DNA from: Armillaria gallica
Lineage: Eukaryota > Basidiomycota > Agaricomycetes > Agaricales > Physalacriaceae
Reading direction: 5' to 3'
NCBI GenBank assembly: GCA_037576215.1
Contig: JBANDB010000009.1
Span: forward strand, 2,418,001 to 2,482,000
DNA length: 64,000 nucleotides
Shown here: positions 24,419-35,433 of the stretch, piece after piece
Numbering within the stretch: the stretch's first letter is position 1
Layout: every line of letters begins with the position of its first letter
Notes under the pieces: model-generated
The model's input: the letters and a program-made list of their open reading frames with translations, nothing else
What the model was told of the DNA's origin: nothing
The model's database searches: none
Program-made: the position numbers and the translations under genes

Positions 24419-25698
24419 ATGGCCACGGCATCGATTACTGTGGCGACTCGACCACCGTTGGCGGCTCCGTCAGCCAGTGCTTCAGCGGCTGCGACGTCTA
24501 CAATCACACCGTCGAGTGACCAGGTGCGTGGCATGCTGCTGGCTCTGATTATCCACTCATGGTTGCTGTCTTCTCACCCCAGATTGTTGTACTATACGTA
24601 GTGCGTGAACCATATTCCTTATACTTCGAATAACCAAGGGTCCTCACCAAATCACAGATGATCTCGATGGCCGTCGTTATTTTCGGATTCTGGAATGTCC
24701 CTGGGATACGAAACTGTATAAATCCCTTGAAGCTGTTCACGATTGGATGGCACGAGTTGTGTCATATTATAATCGTGCGTCAAGTTTGCGTTTGCACCTC
24801 GTGTTCGTGTGCTCATCATTCCAGGCTATATTAACGGGTGGACGAATATTACGAATCACGATTGATCCACATGTCGGAGGTGCAACGATCGTGGAAGGAG
24901 GGCGCCCAGCGTTTATACTTGCTGCTGGATATATTGGCTCGACGCTGTTTGGTGGCCTGTTCGTGCTGGCTGGTTGGGACATCCTCGTTGCAAAAATCAT
25001 GAGCTTTGTCCTGGGCATCGGCATGATCATGCCACTGAAACTTGTTCGGGATAAATTGTGCGTGTCGTTCATGTCGATAATGACGATACTTAGCGCCTTC
25101 TAGTACTATATTATTGACGATACTCTACGAAGCGCTACTCATCGGATTCTGGTTTATTGACCATGCATCGGCTCTGCGTTGGTATTGCCTATTTGTTGGT
25201 ATTATGAAGTACGTGGCTTTATATTCTGTCGGTTCCGTTCTAAAGTTCGGCCACTAGCATTTTTTATGCCGTGTGTACGTCCAATCGCCGCTCGTATACG
25301 GCATGTTTCATTGATCTGACTACAGGGGACGTTGCGGACGACCGCTTCTTTCACAAAACTAACGACTCGGATGCGACCCAGTTCTCTATTCTATTCCCCC
25401 GTATACAGCCCCATAGTACGTTCTTTTGAGTTATTTTTGGCTTGACTTTACATGCACTTGTAGTATGGGCGACGTTCTGGATATTTTTTGAGGCGCTAGT
25501 CCTTGCTGGAGTTGCCGTGTTGGGGATACTGGTGTTCAAGGTGTGATCTTTTCATTCTCAGTGGTACAGTTGCAGTGTTGTTGACGACGACTCGTTAGCG
25601 TACGTCAACCCAGATGTATGACGAAGCTGGTGAGCATGCGTTCCCTCTCACTTTGCATGACTGATAAACATCTTACAGCAAAATTTCTCCCTACATAG
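24419..25698 (+). CDS. Peptidase M50B-like membrane metalloprotease
   Basis: Putative intramembrane or membrane-bound zinc protease; the substrate is unknown. Ten exons: 24419-24523, 24583-24600, 24658-24774, 24825-25057, 25104-25208, 25258-25274, 25326-25415, 25464-25540, 25599-25629, 25679-25698, giving 270 residues. A hydrophobic helix is followed by the zinc motif HELCH (residues 73-77) at IGWHELCHIIIAILTGG. Next come a soluble stretch (ITIDPHVGGATIVEGG) and several further helices, including YIGSTLFGGLFVLAGWDI, LTILYEALLIGFWFIDHA and a last helix FEALVLAGVAVLGILVF. This matches the fungal M50B-like family, which is short and has most of its mass in membrane. The exon 2 donor could be 6 nt earlier without changing phase. 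Confidence 0.85.
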
Positions 25699-26143
25699 CC
25701 GTGCTATGAGCCGCATTGAGCCACATTTTCTGTACTCTCATATTTTGTCGCAGCAAGTAACATATACTGAATGATCTAGGATGGATATCACAGCATATAC
25801 AAACGGACTTGACTGACTTTACACGTTAACTATCATATCCGCCGTCTTGTCGCACGCTAAATTATTTTGGAACTCAATCAACAGTTTTGCTCTGCAGTTT
25901 ACATCGTCAGGTTGGCTATATTCGTATATGAATGCTAGAATACAATGGATTGAAAATATGGTCGACTAGCTGTGGCTGTCTCCAGAAACCATATGATATT
26001 TAAAGTTAGACGCCAGTGAAGGAGTGAGATGGGAGTATTGATTCATTGATTCGGAGGACGTCGATCGTGGCAGGGACATTATAAAACGGCATAGCATGTA
26101 GAGAAAGAGGGCGGAGTGCGTTAGCGACCAGAATACAGAGCAG
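25699..26143. other. Intergenic region between convergent genes
   Basis: 3' ends of the M50-like gene (+) and FIS1 (-). Nothing else is seen. Confidence 0.5.
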
Positions 26144-26816
26144 TTATTTGCGTGCTGCTCGCCGTATGAGACCTGCTAGGAGGATTGTTCCGACAGCTGC
26201 AGCGCCACCAACGAGCGCCATTCCGATGTATCCCTCTGCGTAGATAATGAGGACCGGAAGAAATCGGACCAAAGGACAAGAGGCGTACCGCGAGCAACAC
26301 CCTTCTCGATGAGTTGGGAAAGGCTGAGAGCCTGCATATTCGTAGGCTCCTTCTCTAACAGCAGACCTACACGCCAGATGAGACCGGGTGGACGGCTGTT
26401 CCAAGATTGAGCGCACCGTTGAACCGGCGAGCTTCATCAAAGTTTCCCATCTTGTAGTGCCCAAGGGCGAGGTAGTACAGGCATTCCCTACGTCGTGTAG
26501 GTTCCGCGCGGTACAGGTCTGACTGGCTTCAGCAATGATATTGAGGGTAAGCTGGGCACAGCAACGCACCTTGCAGCAGACGGACGCCTTCCACCTGGTG
26601 CTCTCGCATTGGACTCTTCACCAGTCCCCAAGCATAGTTGAATTTCGTCTGTACGGTGACATGGGCCTGTGTTAGTTCCTTCTCGTATTGTAGCTTGAGG
26701 ACCTGTACGAGAGGTTAGACGCAGATATTTCAGGTATTTGGGGGAACACGGACCTCGAGCTCGTCGTAGGATAGAGACACTTCAGCGTCGGCAGCGTATG
26801 GCAGATCTGTGGACAT
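26144..26816 (-). CDS. FIS1: Mitochondrial fission protein FIS1
   Basis: Tail-anchored receptor of the mitochondrial (and peroxisomal) outer membrane that supports dynamin recruitment. Exons in transcript order: 26754-26816, 26570-26702, 26417-26518, 26289-26366, 26144-26235, giving 155 residues. The two TPR-like repeats are recognisable: [20 protein letters not shown], then [18 protein letters not shown] and [14 protein letters not shown]. The C-terminal tail anchor ([22 protein letters not shown]) ends with the basic residues IRRAARK. The acceptor of exon 3 was chosen at the second of two nearby AG sites because only that one keeps the DLYRAEP frame. Length matches yeast Fis1. The gene is head-to-head with DPM3, with 103 bp between start codons. 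Confidence 0.95.
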
Positions 26817-26919
26817 CGTGCGCAGCGGAAGAGATGTAGAGGCGTGGCTGTGCAGCTGAGTCCCAAAAAAGCTCACTCTCGATCCGCCACGACGCCTCAA
26901 CAATAATTCTGTCTTTGCG
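26817..26919. promoter_or_regulatory. 103-bp bidirectional promoter, FIS1/DPM3
   Basis: Both start codons flank this segment, so the two genes must share or overlap their promoter elements. No TATA box is evident. Confidence 0.6.
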
Positions 26920-27207
26920 ATGGCGCGAGCACACCGCGTCGCCATTATTTCTCTGATTTCAATCGCGCTCTATCTTTCAGTCATCCTCCAGTTCTTCTCA
27001 GTTCCCTTTGTCGACGACGCAATCGTGCAGGAGCTCATTCCTGTTGTTCCGTGGTGGCTGTTGGTGTCGTTTGGGTCGTATTCACTGTGGTCGTTAGGAT
27101 GGGGGCTGTGGACTTTTAGGGATTGCCCAGAAGCGTATACGGAGCTCATGGCTGAGATATCGCAAGCCAAAAACGAGCTTAGAGTCAAGGGCGTCACTGT
27201 GGATTAG
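26920..27207 (+). CDS. DPM3: Dolichol-phosphate mannosyltransferase subunit 3
   Basis: Small ER membrane subunit that anchors and stabilises the catalytic DPM1 subunit, which makes dolichol-phosphate mannose for glycosylation and GPI anchors. A single exon of 95 residues. Two hydrophobic helices (ISLISIALYLSVILQFF and the one beginning PWWLLVSFGSYSLWSLGWG) are followed by a conserved cytosolic tail, TFRDCPEAYTELMAEI then QAKNELRVKGV. This arrangement is diagnostic of the family, and the length is normal. The start is the first ATG and is 103 bp from the FIS1 start on the opposite strand. Confidence 0.93.
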   Translation: MARAHRVAIISLISIALYLSVILQFFSVPFVDDAIVQELIPVVPWWLLVSFGSYSLWSLGWGLWTFRDCPEAYTELMAEISQAKNELRVKGVTVD

Positions 27208-27408
27208 ATTGTACGCTGCAGGCACTTGTCTTTGGAATATCTTTTGACTGTCCTTTAGCAGCATTGAAACTTGCCATTCCATTGAAGTAATGAGAAAGTA
27301 TTATGTCGGAGAATTGAGGATAATTTATCTTGATATTATACTCGAAGCGGTGCCGGGAAATGCCGGACCTTCTTGTCTTGAACCATTACATGCTCCCACT
27401 ATCGTAGC

Positions 27409-27815
27409 ATGGCAAAAGAAGAAATTTCTGCACCGCAGGATAATGCAAAGCCTTTGAACTACAGAGAGCAGTTCCAGGTAGGTTATGTCGACTTGCCAAT
27501 CTATGTATCTTCTGACTCAGCTAGGGACGGCATGCGCCTTCAAAATTTATTGAGCGCGTACCTATGCCTTGCGCACATACTATTTGTGTCTAATATAAGT
27601 ACCTAGTCCGTGTGAAGCTGCCTCGAAAGCCTCTTTGAGCTGCCTTAGTCGCAATGACTATGACCGAGATGCATGTCAGGCCTATTTTCAAGCATATAGG
27701 GATTGCAAGGCCGCTTGGGTACGAGGCATTTCTTTTGCAGTCTCACCTTACGCTCAAAAGGAGATAGTTACAGCAAAGAAGGGATGATAGGAAAGCAGGC
27801 CGGCCCACATCATAG
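27409..27815 (+). CDS. COX23: Cytochrome c oxidase assembly protein COX23 (CHCHD7-like)
   Basis: Mitochondrial intermembrane-space twin-CX9C protein needed for cytochrome oxidase assembly. Exons: 27409-27477, 27525-27553, 27607-27718, 27774-27815, giving 83 residues. The motif pair is exact: CEAASKASLSC and CQAYFQAYRDC, each Cys-x9-Cys. It is preceded by NYREQFQ and FIDPC and followed by the basic tail QRRDDRKAG, as in fungal Cox23. To keep frame and the FIDPC junction, intron 2 (27554-27606) must start with GC (GCGCGT) rather than GT. No GT donor restores the frame, so I infer a GC-AG intron. The gene is short but complete. Confidence 0.88.
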
Positions 27816-28773
27816 TAAAATTGTCTGATCATCAGGCCCGAATCAATTATCTCTCTTGGCCCACTCGGACTCCGCAAACTTCACTGGTCAGCTAGCCCTC
27901 CGAATCACAATTGTGAGGAGAGCGCCCGTGGTCTCCCAGATCTTGTATGCTTGGGCAACAAGTTGCCGAAGATAATATTCTTCATTTCGATTGGTATAAA
28001 ACGGAAATGGTTCTCCTGATGCACGATGCTAATGGCTCTGCAACCGGTCTCACTTCTGAGAGTGACTGTGTTTCAGCCAATATGATGTAGCATCAACACA
28101 TGTCTGTTGGATGCATGCACGGAAGGGCAACGATACCGTCTACAGGTTTTCGGAAATGCTCTACTTCTCACCGAGATCACAATCACGGGAAACGAATGGT
28201 TACAGACCGAGAAACTGGAAAGCCTCGGTATCCAGGTGATAAATGGCTTTTGTTTTCCGGGCTATTACCCGAGGAGCTGATGAGAACCTAGCGGAAGCAA
28301 TACGGTGTAAGTTTACAACCCCGCTGGTTTGGAATCCCAGTTGAGTTGCGGGAACAATCCAGGCAGAGCAAAGGCGACACAAATCATTACCAGGTACTGT
28401 ACGTCTGCCAACATACGACATCAAAATATCACTGACTTACTTCATCGGGACATCAGCAACAGCCGCAGTGAATCTGGTAGGGTAAGCAGCGTCAGCTCGA
28501 GCGGTCTTCCTGGCGGCGAACCCGTATCGTGTTCGTCCCTCTCGCTCGTTCTCTTCCTACTACTCGCTGCGACGAATTACTACGCTAGTATCGTTACGGC
28601 GAATATCGATCATGTCGATCGTTCAAATCATTCACAGACAGAGCTCTATCGACGATCACACCACAATCACTGAGATTGACAGGATGTCTCGAGGTATGAG
28701 ATGGACCTAAACACCGCTCCTTTCGGAAGGTCATTCTCATCATAAAAGATACGGCTACTGATTTTCTCCATGC
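27816..28773. other. Intergenic region of about 1 kb
   Basis: Short frames on both strands around 28100-28680 have no domains, and I could not chain them into a gene. Nothing else is supported. Confidence 0.4.
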
Positions 28774-30064
28774 ATGAACGCTCCTCTCCTTCCCCAAGAG
28801 ATCCTCGACATCATTGTCGACTACCTCCATGACGACCTTTCCTCGTGTATCGCTCTTTCCCTGACTCATCGTACGCTCAGAGACGCCGCATACACTCACA
28901 TATTCGAGAACATTACCATAGACCGACCACATAACGGCACAGAGCATTGCTCCAGTACCGCCGTCGCCAGAAAATTCCGCCGCTTCGCCGCGATTTCACC
29001 CGGTATCGCGAAATACGTGAACGAAATTGTGTTACGGAGCGGACCGGCTTTCAATAGGACAACGGAGCGTGGCTATGGATGGATGTATGACGAGCCTCAG
29101 TTACCCCAGGTTCTCCTTAGCCTCACCAATTTGCGGAGCATTCTCATTGAGAGTCACGATCTCTATGAGGACGATCTCCTCAAATGGGATAGGATGCCTG
29201 CAGCGCTGCAAAGCGCGTTTGCACGTGTAGTAAAGTTTCCTAAGCTCCACACTATCACGTTCATAGGGTGTGAGGGCTACCCCATCTCCCTATTTTCCGT
29301 TACGCCGTCACTCAGGTCACTGAATGTATATCATTCTCGTGCGAAGTTCGACCAGCCCTGTGTGTCGACACACCGCGCTTCGGTAAATGAGCTATCCCTG
29401 CTAATGTTCCTGCCGTACCTACAAGACCACCTCCGCTGGATAACAGGTCCACGTTCCCCAATCGACACCTCCCGCCTAACCCAGCTTAGTCTAACACCTT
29501 TCCTCACAATGTCGCGCCAGACATTTCCAGTCTCGTCGTTTCACAGTGGAGTTGACGAGCTGCTCAAGGCCTCTCCGAATCTCGAGCAGCTATCTTTCAC
29601 CCCACTCGACCAAGGTGAGAATACGCCCTATTTGCGATATATCAGTGACTCATAGTGGTGGCGTACATCTTCCTAGATCCGCACATTATTCATCTCACAC
29701 AAAACTCATGCCTTCGCTCCGTCGAGTTTAGTATGAACACCCGCTTTTTGGGGCGAGAAAGCGTCCGGTCGGACTTTGTCCTCTGGGTAGCGATGGTACT
29801 CGATACCATCCCTTCGTCGCGCCCATCGAGGATATTCTCATACTTGGGGAATCTGAGGAGGTACGTATCAGCGATGCAGCCAAGTACCTTGGATGCGCCT
29901 GGTATGAATTTGATGAAGCGGCAATGAGGGAGTGCTGGCGTGGCACTCTAAAAAGGGTCTCCATTAGTTTTGAAGGTGTCTGGGGAAGTCTGCGTGCACT
30001 GGAGAAAGGATTGGATATCCCGAAGTTGAGGGACAGTGGGATTTTGGAGATTGGATTGAACTGA
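28774..30064 (+). CDS. F-box-like protein
   Basis: Probable substrate adaptor of an SCF ubiquitin ligase; the target is unknown. Exons: 28774-29614, 29656-29786, 29831-30064, giving 401 residues. An F-box-like motif sits at the very N-terminus (LPQEILDIIVDYLHDDLSS, then CIALSLTHRTLRDAAYTHIF). The rest has irregular leucine-rich segments such as LTNLRSILIESHDLYEDDLL, SLRSLNVY and ASPNLEQLSF, typical of the large agaricomycete F-box families. Exon 3 was placed by requiring the frame of DILILGESEEVRISDAAKYL. The donor of intron 2 (GTAGCG) is weak and the intron is only 44 nt, so the last junction is less certain. Confidence 0.78.
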
Positions 30065-30383
30065 ATGGGATTGGGGGAGAAGTCATAGAGTGATAACCAG
30101 GAAGACTAGCCTTGCCGGCCTGAGCTTTCAAGATGAGTTCAGGATCTGGATTTCTGGCAGTAGCTTCAGTCTTCCTTCATTGACAATCAGTATTTATATA
30201 AATAACAAACTCTGGAGAACATTGAAGAGTTACATCAGATTTCAGAAAGTAGTAAAATTGTCCTACTAGACTGTTTAAATGGAATCGAATGAACGTGGAC
30301 ACTAAAACCTTCGAAATTACTACCTCACAACCGACAGCATGTTTGAGCAAAAGCACACTAATAATATTGCGACAAATAACACT
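30065..30383. other. Intergenic region between convergent genes
   Basis: 3' ends of the F-box gene (+) and the U2AF gene (-). Nothing else is seen. Confidence 0.5.
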
Positions 30384-32515
30384 TTACGAAGAAGGCAACG
30401 GGGGTGGTGCCTCAGGCTGAGGAGCGAAGATGATGTTGAGCGGAGGTGTCGTCTGACTATCCTCACTCAACGTCGTCGCAATAATCGAACGTCCAGCAAA
30501 CGATCGTCCAGCCAAACTCTTCATAGCCCGATTGGCACTGTCCGCGTCACTATACTTGACATAGACACGACCCACACCCGAAGCCTCATCGATACGAGCC
30601 GCATCCTGAGCAGCAATCTGCCCAGTATCTCCAGACGCCCATTTCGACTTGTCCTTCTTCACAGGCCGAGGGATTCTCAAATCCTCCACCGTGCCGAAAT
30701 TGGAACATTCGTCTTTGACGTCCTCGTACAAGTCGCCGTACTCTTGATCATCAATGAGGTCGTCAGGCGTTACCATGTTGAGCATGAGTAAGATGCGGTT
30801 TGAGGAGCTACTTTCTCCAGCCGGCATGATTGGACGAGGAATTTCGGGGAATTGGTCGTAAGGAAGGTTGGGAATGCCAGGAGCATCCGCTTTGGCACCA
30901 ACCGAGGCACGTTGGACGACCAGGTAACGCTCTCCGAGTTCCATACCATTGAGACTCTGAATCGCAGTATCTGTGACATCGGGATCCACGTATTCGAAGA
31001 AAGCGAAACCCTTGAAATCAATGAGTAAATAGGAACTGAGTAAGGAAAAGAAAGTCTTACCTTTGAGGCCCCATTACCATTCTCCCGTACGAGATTAAAG
31101 GCTTTTAATTCACCGAAGGTCTTGAGAAGTTCTTGTACTTGCTCCTCATTGAGACTAGCCGGCAGACCGCCAACGAACACCTTGTTGATAGAGTCGGGCA
31201 CGTTCGTGGAAATGACACCAGGCACATGGAAGCCGGGACCGGTGCCTACCAACATCTCCATGCCTCCATAGTCCTTCGGTCGGCGGATTTTGAGTGGTCC
31301 ATTGATGAAGATGATTCCATCAAATGCCATTGCAGAGGTAGCATCTTCAGCGCTACGGAACTGGCCTGAATGTAAGCGACAGTAAGCAGATGGAAAACAT
31401 ATACATACCTCTACGAAGGCATAATTCTTTTCATAATTACACTGTACAGCAAGTACAGGATTTCCTGTAGTGCCCGTGCCAAGGTTCATCTCGGCCATTT
31501 TAGCATTGAAGAAGTCAGCCAGATTTTGCTCATTGACATCAGGAGTGATGCTTCCAATGTAAAGTCGTCGAGATTGGCGAGACAGGTTGGGGTTTCCACC
31601 GATACCCATACCAAAGCTTTGCACAGGCATAGGCGTAGGAAGACCGGGAATGCCGAGGATGGCAGGAATTTGAGTACGATTGGCACCAGGAAGATTGAAG
31701 AGACCTAATAAGACGTTGGTCAACAATTCCAAACAAATGAGCTGATACGCACCAGTTTGCTTAGCCTGCATTGCGCTGTACTGCTCGTATCCGGGAGCAT
31801 GAATGTCCCAGCCAGATGCCTTTCGCCTTCGCTGCGACAAAGGGACGGCACCTTCCGGAGTTGGCGACCTTCTTTCGGGGGTGCCGAGACCGTCTCTGCC
31901 TTTGCCTCTACCTCCGCCCCCTTCTCCTCCACCCCGGCCTCGACCTCGACGGTCACCTCCTCGATCATCTCTTTCAATCTTCACAGCACCATCTTTGTCT
32001 TCATCGCGTCCACCCCTGTGTCCGCGCCGGTCATCGTCATATCGAGGAGGACGACGTGGATGGTCATCATAGTCTCTATAGCGATCTCGGTCCCGTCTGT
32101 CATCCCTCCTACCACCATAGCGATCCCTATCTCTGTCGCGGTCACCTCTGTGTTCCCTGTCTCTGTCACGATGTTCCCTGTCGTCATGTCTGGATGAGCG
32201 GTGGCGCTCCTCGCGGTATGCTCCACGTTCTGTAAAAAGGGAAGAAAAGCCGTAGCGCGTAAGTAACTGGGCTGGTGCGAGGAAGCCTGCAGGTCGGGCG
32301 GCGATATCGAGATGCTAGCTAGCTATAAAAACATGGTGCACGGGAAGAGAAAAATGCACCATGAGTGGATCGTCTTTGACAAGTCGAGAAAAAACAAGCT
32401 AGAAAAAGACGGCTGGAGGGAAACTGCCTCAGCACCATTCGTTTTTCATGGCTGCTCGGAAATGTCACAAGTGACGAGAAGAAAGGAACTGGTACTCACC
32501 GTGGTCGTCAACCAT
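30384..32515 (-). CDS. U2AF2: Splicing factor U2AF large subunit
   Basis: Binds the polypyrimidine tract at 3' splice sites and recruits U2 snRNP. Exons in transcript order: 32500-32515 (16 nt), 31753-32229, 31409-31704, 31061-31360, 30384-31010, giving 571 residues. The N-terminus is an arginine/aspartate-rich RS-like region, followed by GWDIHAPGYEQYSAMQAKQTG, the U2AF35-binding type of segment. Three RRM-type domains follow: RRLYIGSITPDVNE with NYAFVEF, KVFVGGLPASLNEEQ with GFAFFEY, and a C-terminal UHM-like domain (NRILLMLNMVTPDDL, GRVYVKYSDADSANRAM). Order, spacing and length fit U2AF65. No frame break. It is of interest because nearly every gene here depends on its activity. Confidence 0.95.
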
Positions 32516-33429
32516 GGCTGCAAGGTGGCGGTTTTGGACAGAAAGTGGAGACACAGCCACAGTCACGAATTCAGCCAGGCGGTAACGCTCGGTCCGGATG
32601 ATCGTAGTTTGCGCTCGGACCATCAACTTCTAACTCAACCAGTTCACGGGGAATGGTACATTTTGGAATCTTATATGTATACAACCCGCATTGGCCCTAG
32701 CACAGGCATCATTTGACCGATTCGAATGACCCATCGAACTGTCTATCTCTCAGGTGCAAAGGACCAATTGTAGCGACATCACCAGACAGGATGAAAAACT
32801 TTTCAGGTTGGCAACCGTACTTCAAGCTTCAAGTCTTATCGATGTCACGTCCCTCAATGGCCCCCTTTAGCACCGGTCTATTGGTCGGCTTTGTACGGGA
32901 ATCTAAAACTCTTCTATATTATTTACTCAATTTCAAACCCGCCCAGTACCTCTCAGTAAGTATTTGCTGTCAGACGGAACATTAAACGACCCTACTGCCT
33001 TAACATGACCACAGACATCGGGACGGCTTGTCCACGTACCTCGCTCGATCAGTCATTCGCCTAGATTCGCCCTTGTTGAGGGAATCTCACCCCCCTCATG
33101 CAGTCTAGGACCATAACTGTCAAATTCACCCCGCATTTCAAGTCTTCTACGATTCTGGAAAGTAAGAAGATCACACCGTGAAGACAGGATCGTGGCGTAA
33201 ACCAGCGCAAACCCCAACGGCTGTACGGCGTAACTATGGAATTGGAATTAGAACCGGACAGGATGAGGGTGACGGCGATTTCACTGCCCTGAAAGTTGGA
33301 TAAACAGTTTTCCCAGGTCCGATAGCGATGGACGATAGAGATCGTTACCGATCATTCCATTCTGGTCTGGTATATAAGAGCCGCAGTATCCTATTTCTAG
33401 GAGAAATCCGTCCACGGAACATCATCGCA
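32516..33429. other. Divergent intergenic region, U2AF and DUF6534 copy B
   Basis: About 0.9 kb without a supported gene. It includes the promoters of both flanking genes. A TATATAAG box at 33371-33379 is 59 bp before the start of copy B. Confidence 0.5.
33371..33379 (+). promoter_or_regulatory. TATA box of DUF6534 copy B
   Basis: TATATAAGA before the start codon at 33430; the equivalent box is present in copy A. Confidence 0.55.
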
Positions 33430-35233
33430 ATGTCTGTCGCTTCAGCTTCGTGAGCGTCCTTTTTTGCCTTTACTACGAGTGCATAGTTGACCGGCCTTGG
33501 TCTCAGTCAAGGTCCTATGCTCGTAGGACATATGCTCAATATCCTCCTCATGGGCGTCGTGCTGGTTCAGGTGTACATATATATGATTACATATGAAAAG
33601 TGCGCATTATCCTCCTGGCGTTGTCTCTTTCCTGACGACAACTAGACGCGACAAGCTTTGGTTAAAGGCGTTTGTGAGTCTGCCAAATCGACAGCACATT
33701 GTTCGAGTCTAAACCGCCTCTGTTACCAGGTTTTATTTCTCCTAATAATCAATTTGTTGAATACGGTTACCGTGAACTTTCTACGCTCGGTCAAATATTT
33801 GTTCAGGCTGACTCCTTCGACAGCAATTCATTTACATGTACAATGCACTTATTATCCACTTCAGTAAGTCACTGAACAATGTGCGTATCTTGGTCTTAAC
33901 ATGCTTCTTTGTCCAGTGGATCCAGAATATCTGGCCAAAGTCACGGCGGGTAAGGCTTTCGAATAGATTTGCAGTGGACGATTATTGAAGAAATTTTGAT
34001 TTGCTAGTCTTTGCCATTTGTGCGTTCTATCATAATGCTTTGACATACCCTACCCATTTCAATTTGCGTTTCCGGTGGAAAGCTGGGGCCTTGACAGTAA
34101 GCGTCTGTCAGTATTTTTCTTTTCAAATACTCATTACATCATAGGGTGTGATATCTGGTTCTGTACAGCTGTTTTTCGCCTGGAGAGTGAAGATCTTGAC
34201 CTCGAACATATGGTTGGTAGCCATAGTGTGCGCCACTGCATTGGCTGGTACCAGTGAGTAGCTCTTTCCCTGGCGATGTCATCTTCTAAGGCCTGTATTG
34301 GGAGCTGGATCCATCGGTAGCACGGTTGAAGCTATGAAGATCGGCACCTTCCTTCATTTTCAAGATATTAAGGTACGACAAATCGTGTCTTATCAATTTG
34401 GCTGCATAATTCACTACATTCGTAGGCTTGGGTTATTCTCTGGCTCGTAGCTACGTGTGTTGCAGACATTTTAATAACTGTCATTCTCGTTTGGCATCTG
34501 TGCGGTAACCTGGTTCTAATGTATCACACTCGCTCACCTTATGTTCAGGGTATGTGCATCATTGTCGGTGGCCAAGTCTCCCTTTTTGATCGATTATCCG
34601 TGTGCAGAAGAATCACAAGACAGGATTCCGGGGTTCCGATGAATTAGTCGATAGAATTATTCGATGTAAGATTTGCTTTTCCCTCAGATGGTGCGAACAG
34701 CTGACGACGAGCATATAGCAACTGTGCAAACGGGCTTGATTACGACACTTTGCGCCCTAATTGATTTGCTTACCTATCTTCTGGACGTAAGTCTGCTCTC
34801 ATCGCCCCGGGAACACAACAATCTCAAGGGACATATAATAGCCCACAGGACTGCATCTAGTGTTCAACTTCCCACTCCCAAAGCTATATACCAATACTCT
34901 TCTGAGCAGCCTTAATTCCAGAGGCGGCTGGTCGTACGATTCCAGCGCAGGATCGCATTCCCATACGACTGGGGGCATCGTATCTGGAGCTGCCCCCAAG
35001 TCAAAACAGGTTCGACCAGTCGTAGTCTCAGCTTTTCCCGTCTTATCGTTTTTTTCTAGGGCGCGCGCTTCGGTACTAATACACACCCTGAAGTCTTTGT
35101 AACCGTTGAACGACATGAGATGGGGGATATATCTTTGCGGAAGCCTGACCTGGACTCCCCAGACAGAGACATTAAAGTAGGTCCTTCCTTCGACGAATCT
35201 CACTCCTGGGAACAGGTCAGCCGAAAAGTTTGA
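33430..35233 (+). CDS. DUF6534 multi-pass membrane protein, copy B
   Basis: Paralogue of the gene at 10113. Exons: 33430-33449, 33507-33599, 33646-33673, 33730-33771, 33824-33863, 33917-33949, 34008-34019, 34083-34096, 34145-34253, 34305-34372, 34426-34499 plus the single base 34549, 34608-34665, 34719-34786, 34842-35009, 35060-35233. The product has 333 residues. The first 13 exons have exactly the same lengths as those of copy A, including the 12- and 14-nt microexons. Shared motifs are QGPMLVGHMLNILLMGV, SGSVQLFFAWRVKILTSN and the hallmark KLYTNTLLSSLNSRGGW. Exon 11 is split by an extra 49-nt intron that leaves one base before the next intron. The function is unknown, as for the family. 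The two copies are 23 kb apart, on the same strand. Confidence 0.87.
34500..34607 (+). other. Predicted nested intron (stwintron) in DUF6534 copy B
   Basis: Copy A has one intron at this position, after CATCTG. Copy B reads CATCT, then a 49-nt unit 34500-34548 (GTGCGG...TTCAG), then G (34549), then GTATGT...GTGCAG (34550-34607). Removing the inner unit first recreates CATCTG followed by a normal 58-nt intron, and restores an exon length of 75 nt, identical to copy A. Other splice pairings I tried break the frame. Confidence 0.7.
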
Positions 35234-35433
35234 TAGAGTCTTTCATCACTATTTATCACTTCGTGCTCCGTAGTAGTATTTAGTAAGGCAAAGGTCATAC
35301 GTTAAGAAATCTCGCGGTTTATTCGTACTGGGCTTCTAAGTACAATCCGTAGTCAATCCGTGATACTTAAAGTTTCTTGTTCACCAGTGTTCATTTCAAG
35401 GTCATTTGGATTGCATTTGGAATCATTTGGTGG
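35234..35433. other. Spacer before the MITE-like element
   Basis: Probably the 3' end of DUF6534 copy B. No other signal is seen. Confidence 0.4.

Noticed and set aside
31757..32235. Long plus-strand frames opposite the U2AF RS region
   Set aside because: Low-complexity arginine/aspartate codons leave both strands open by composition alone.
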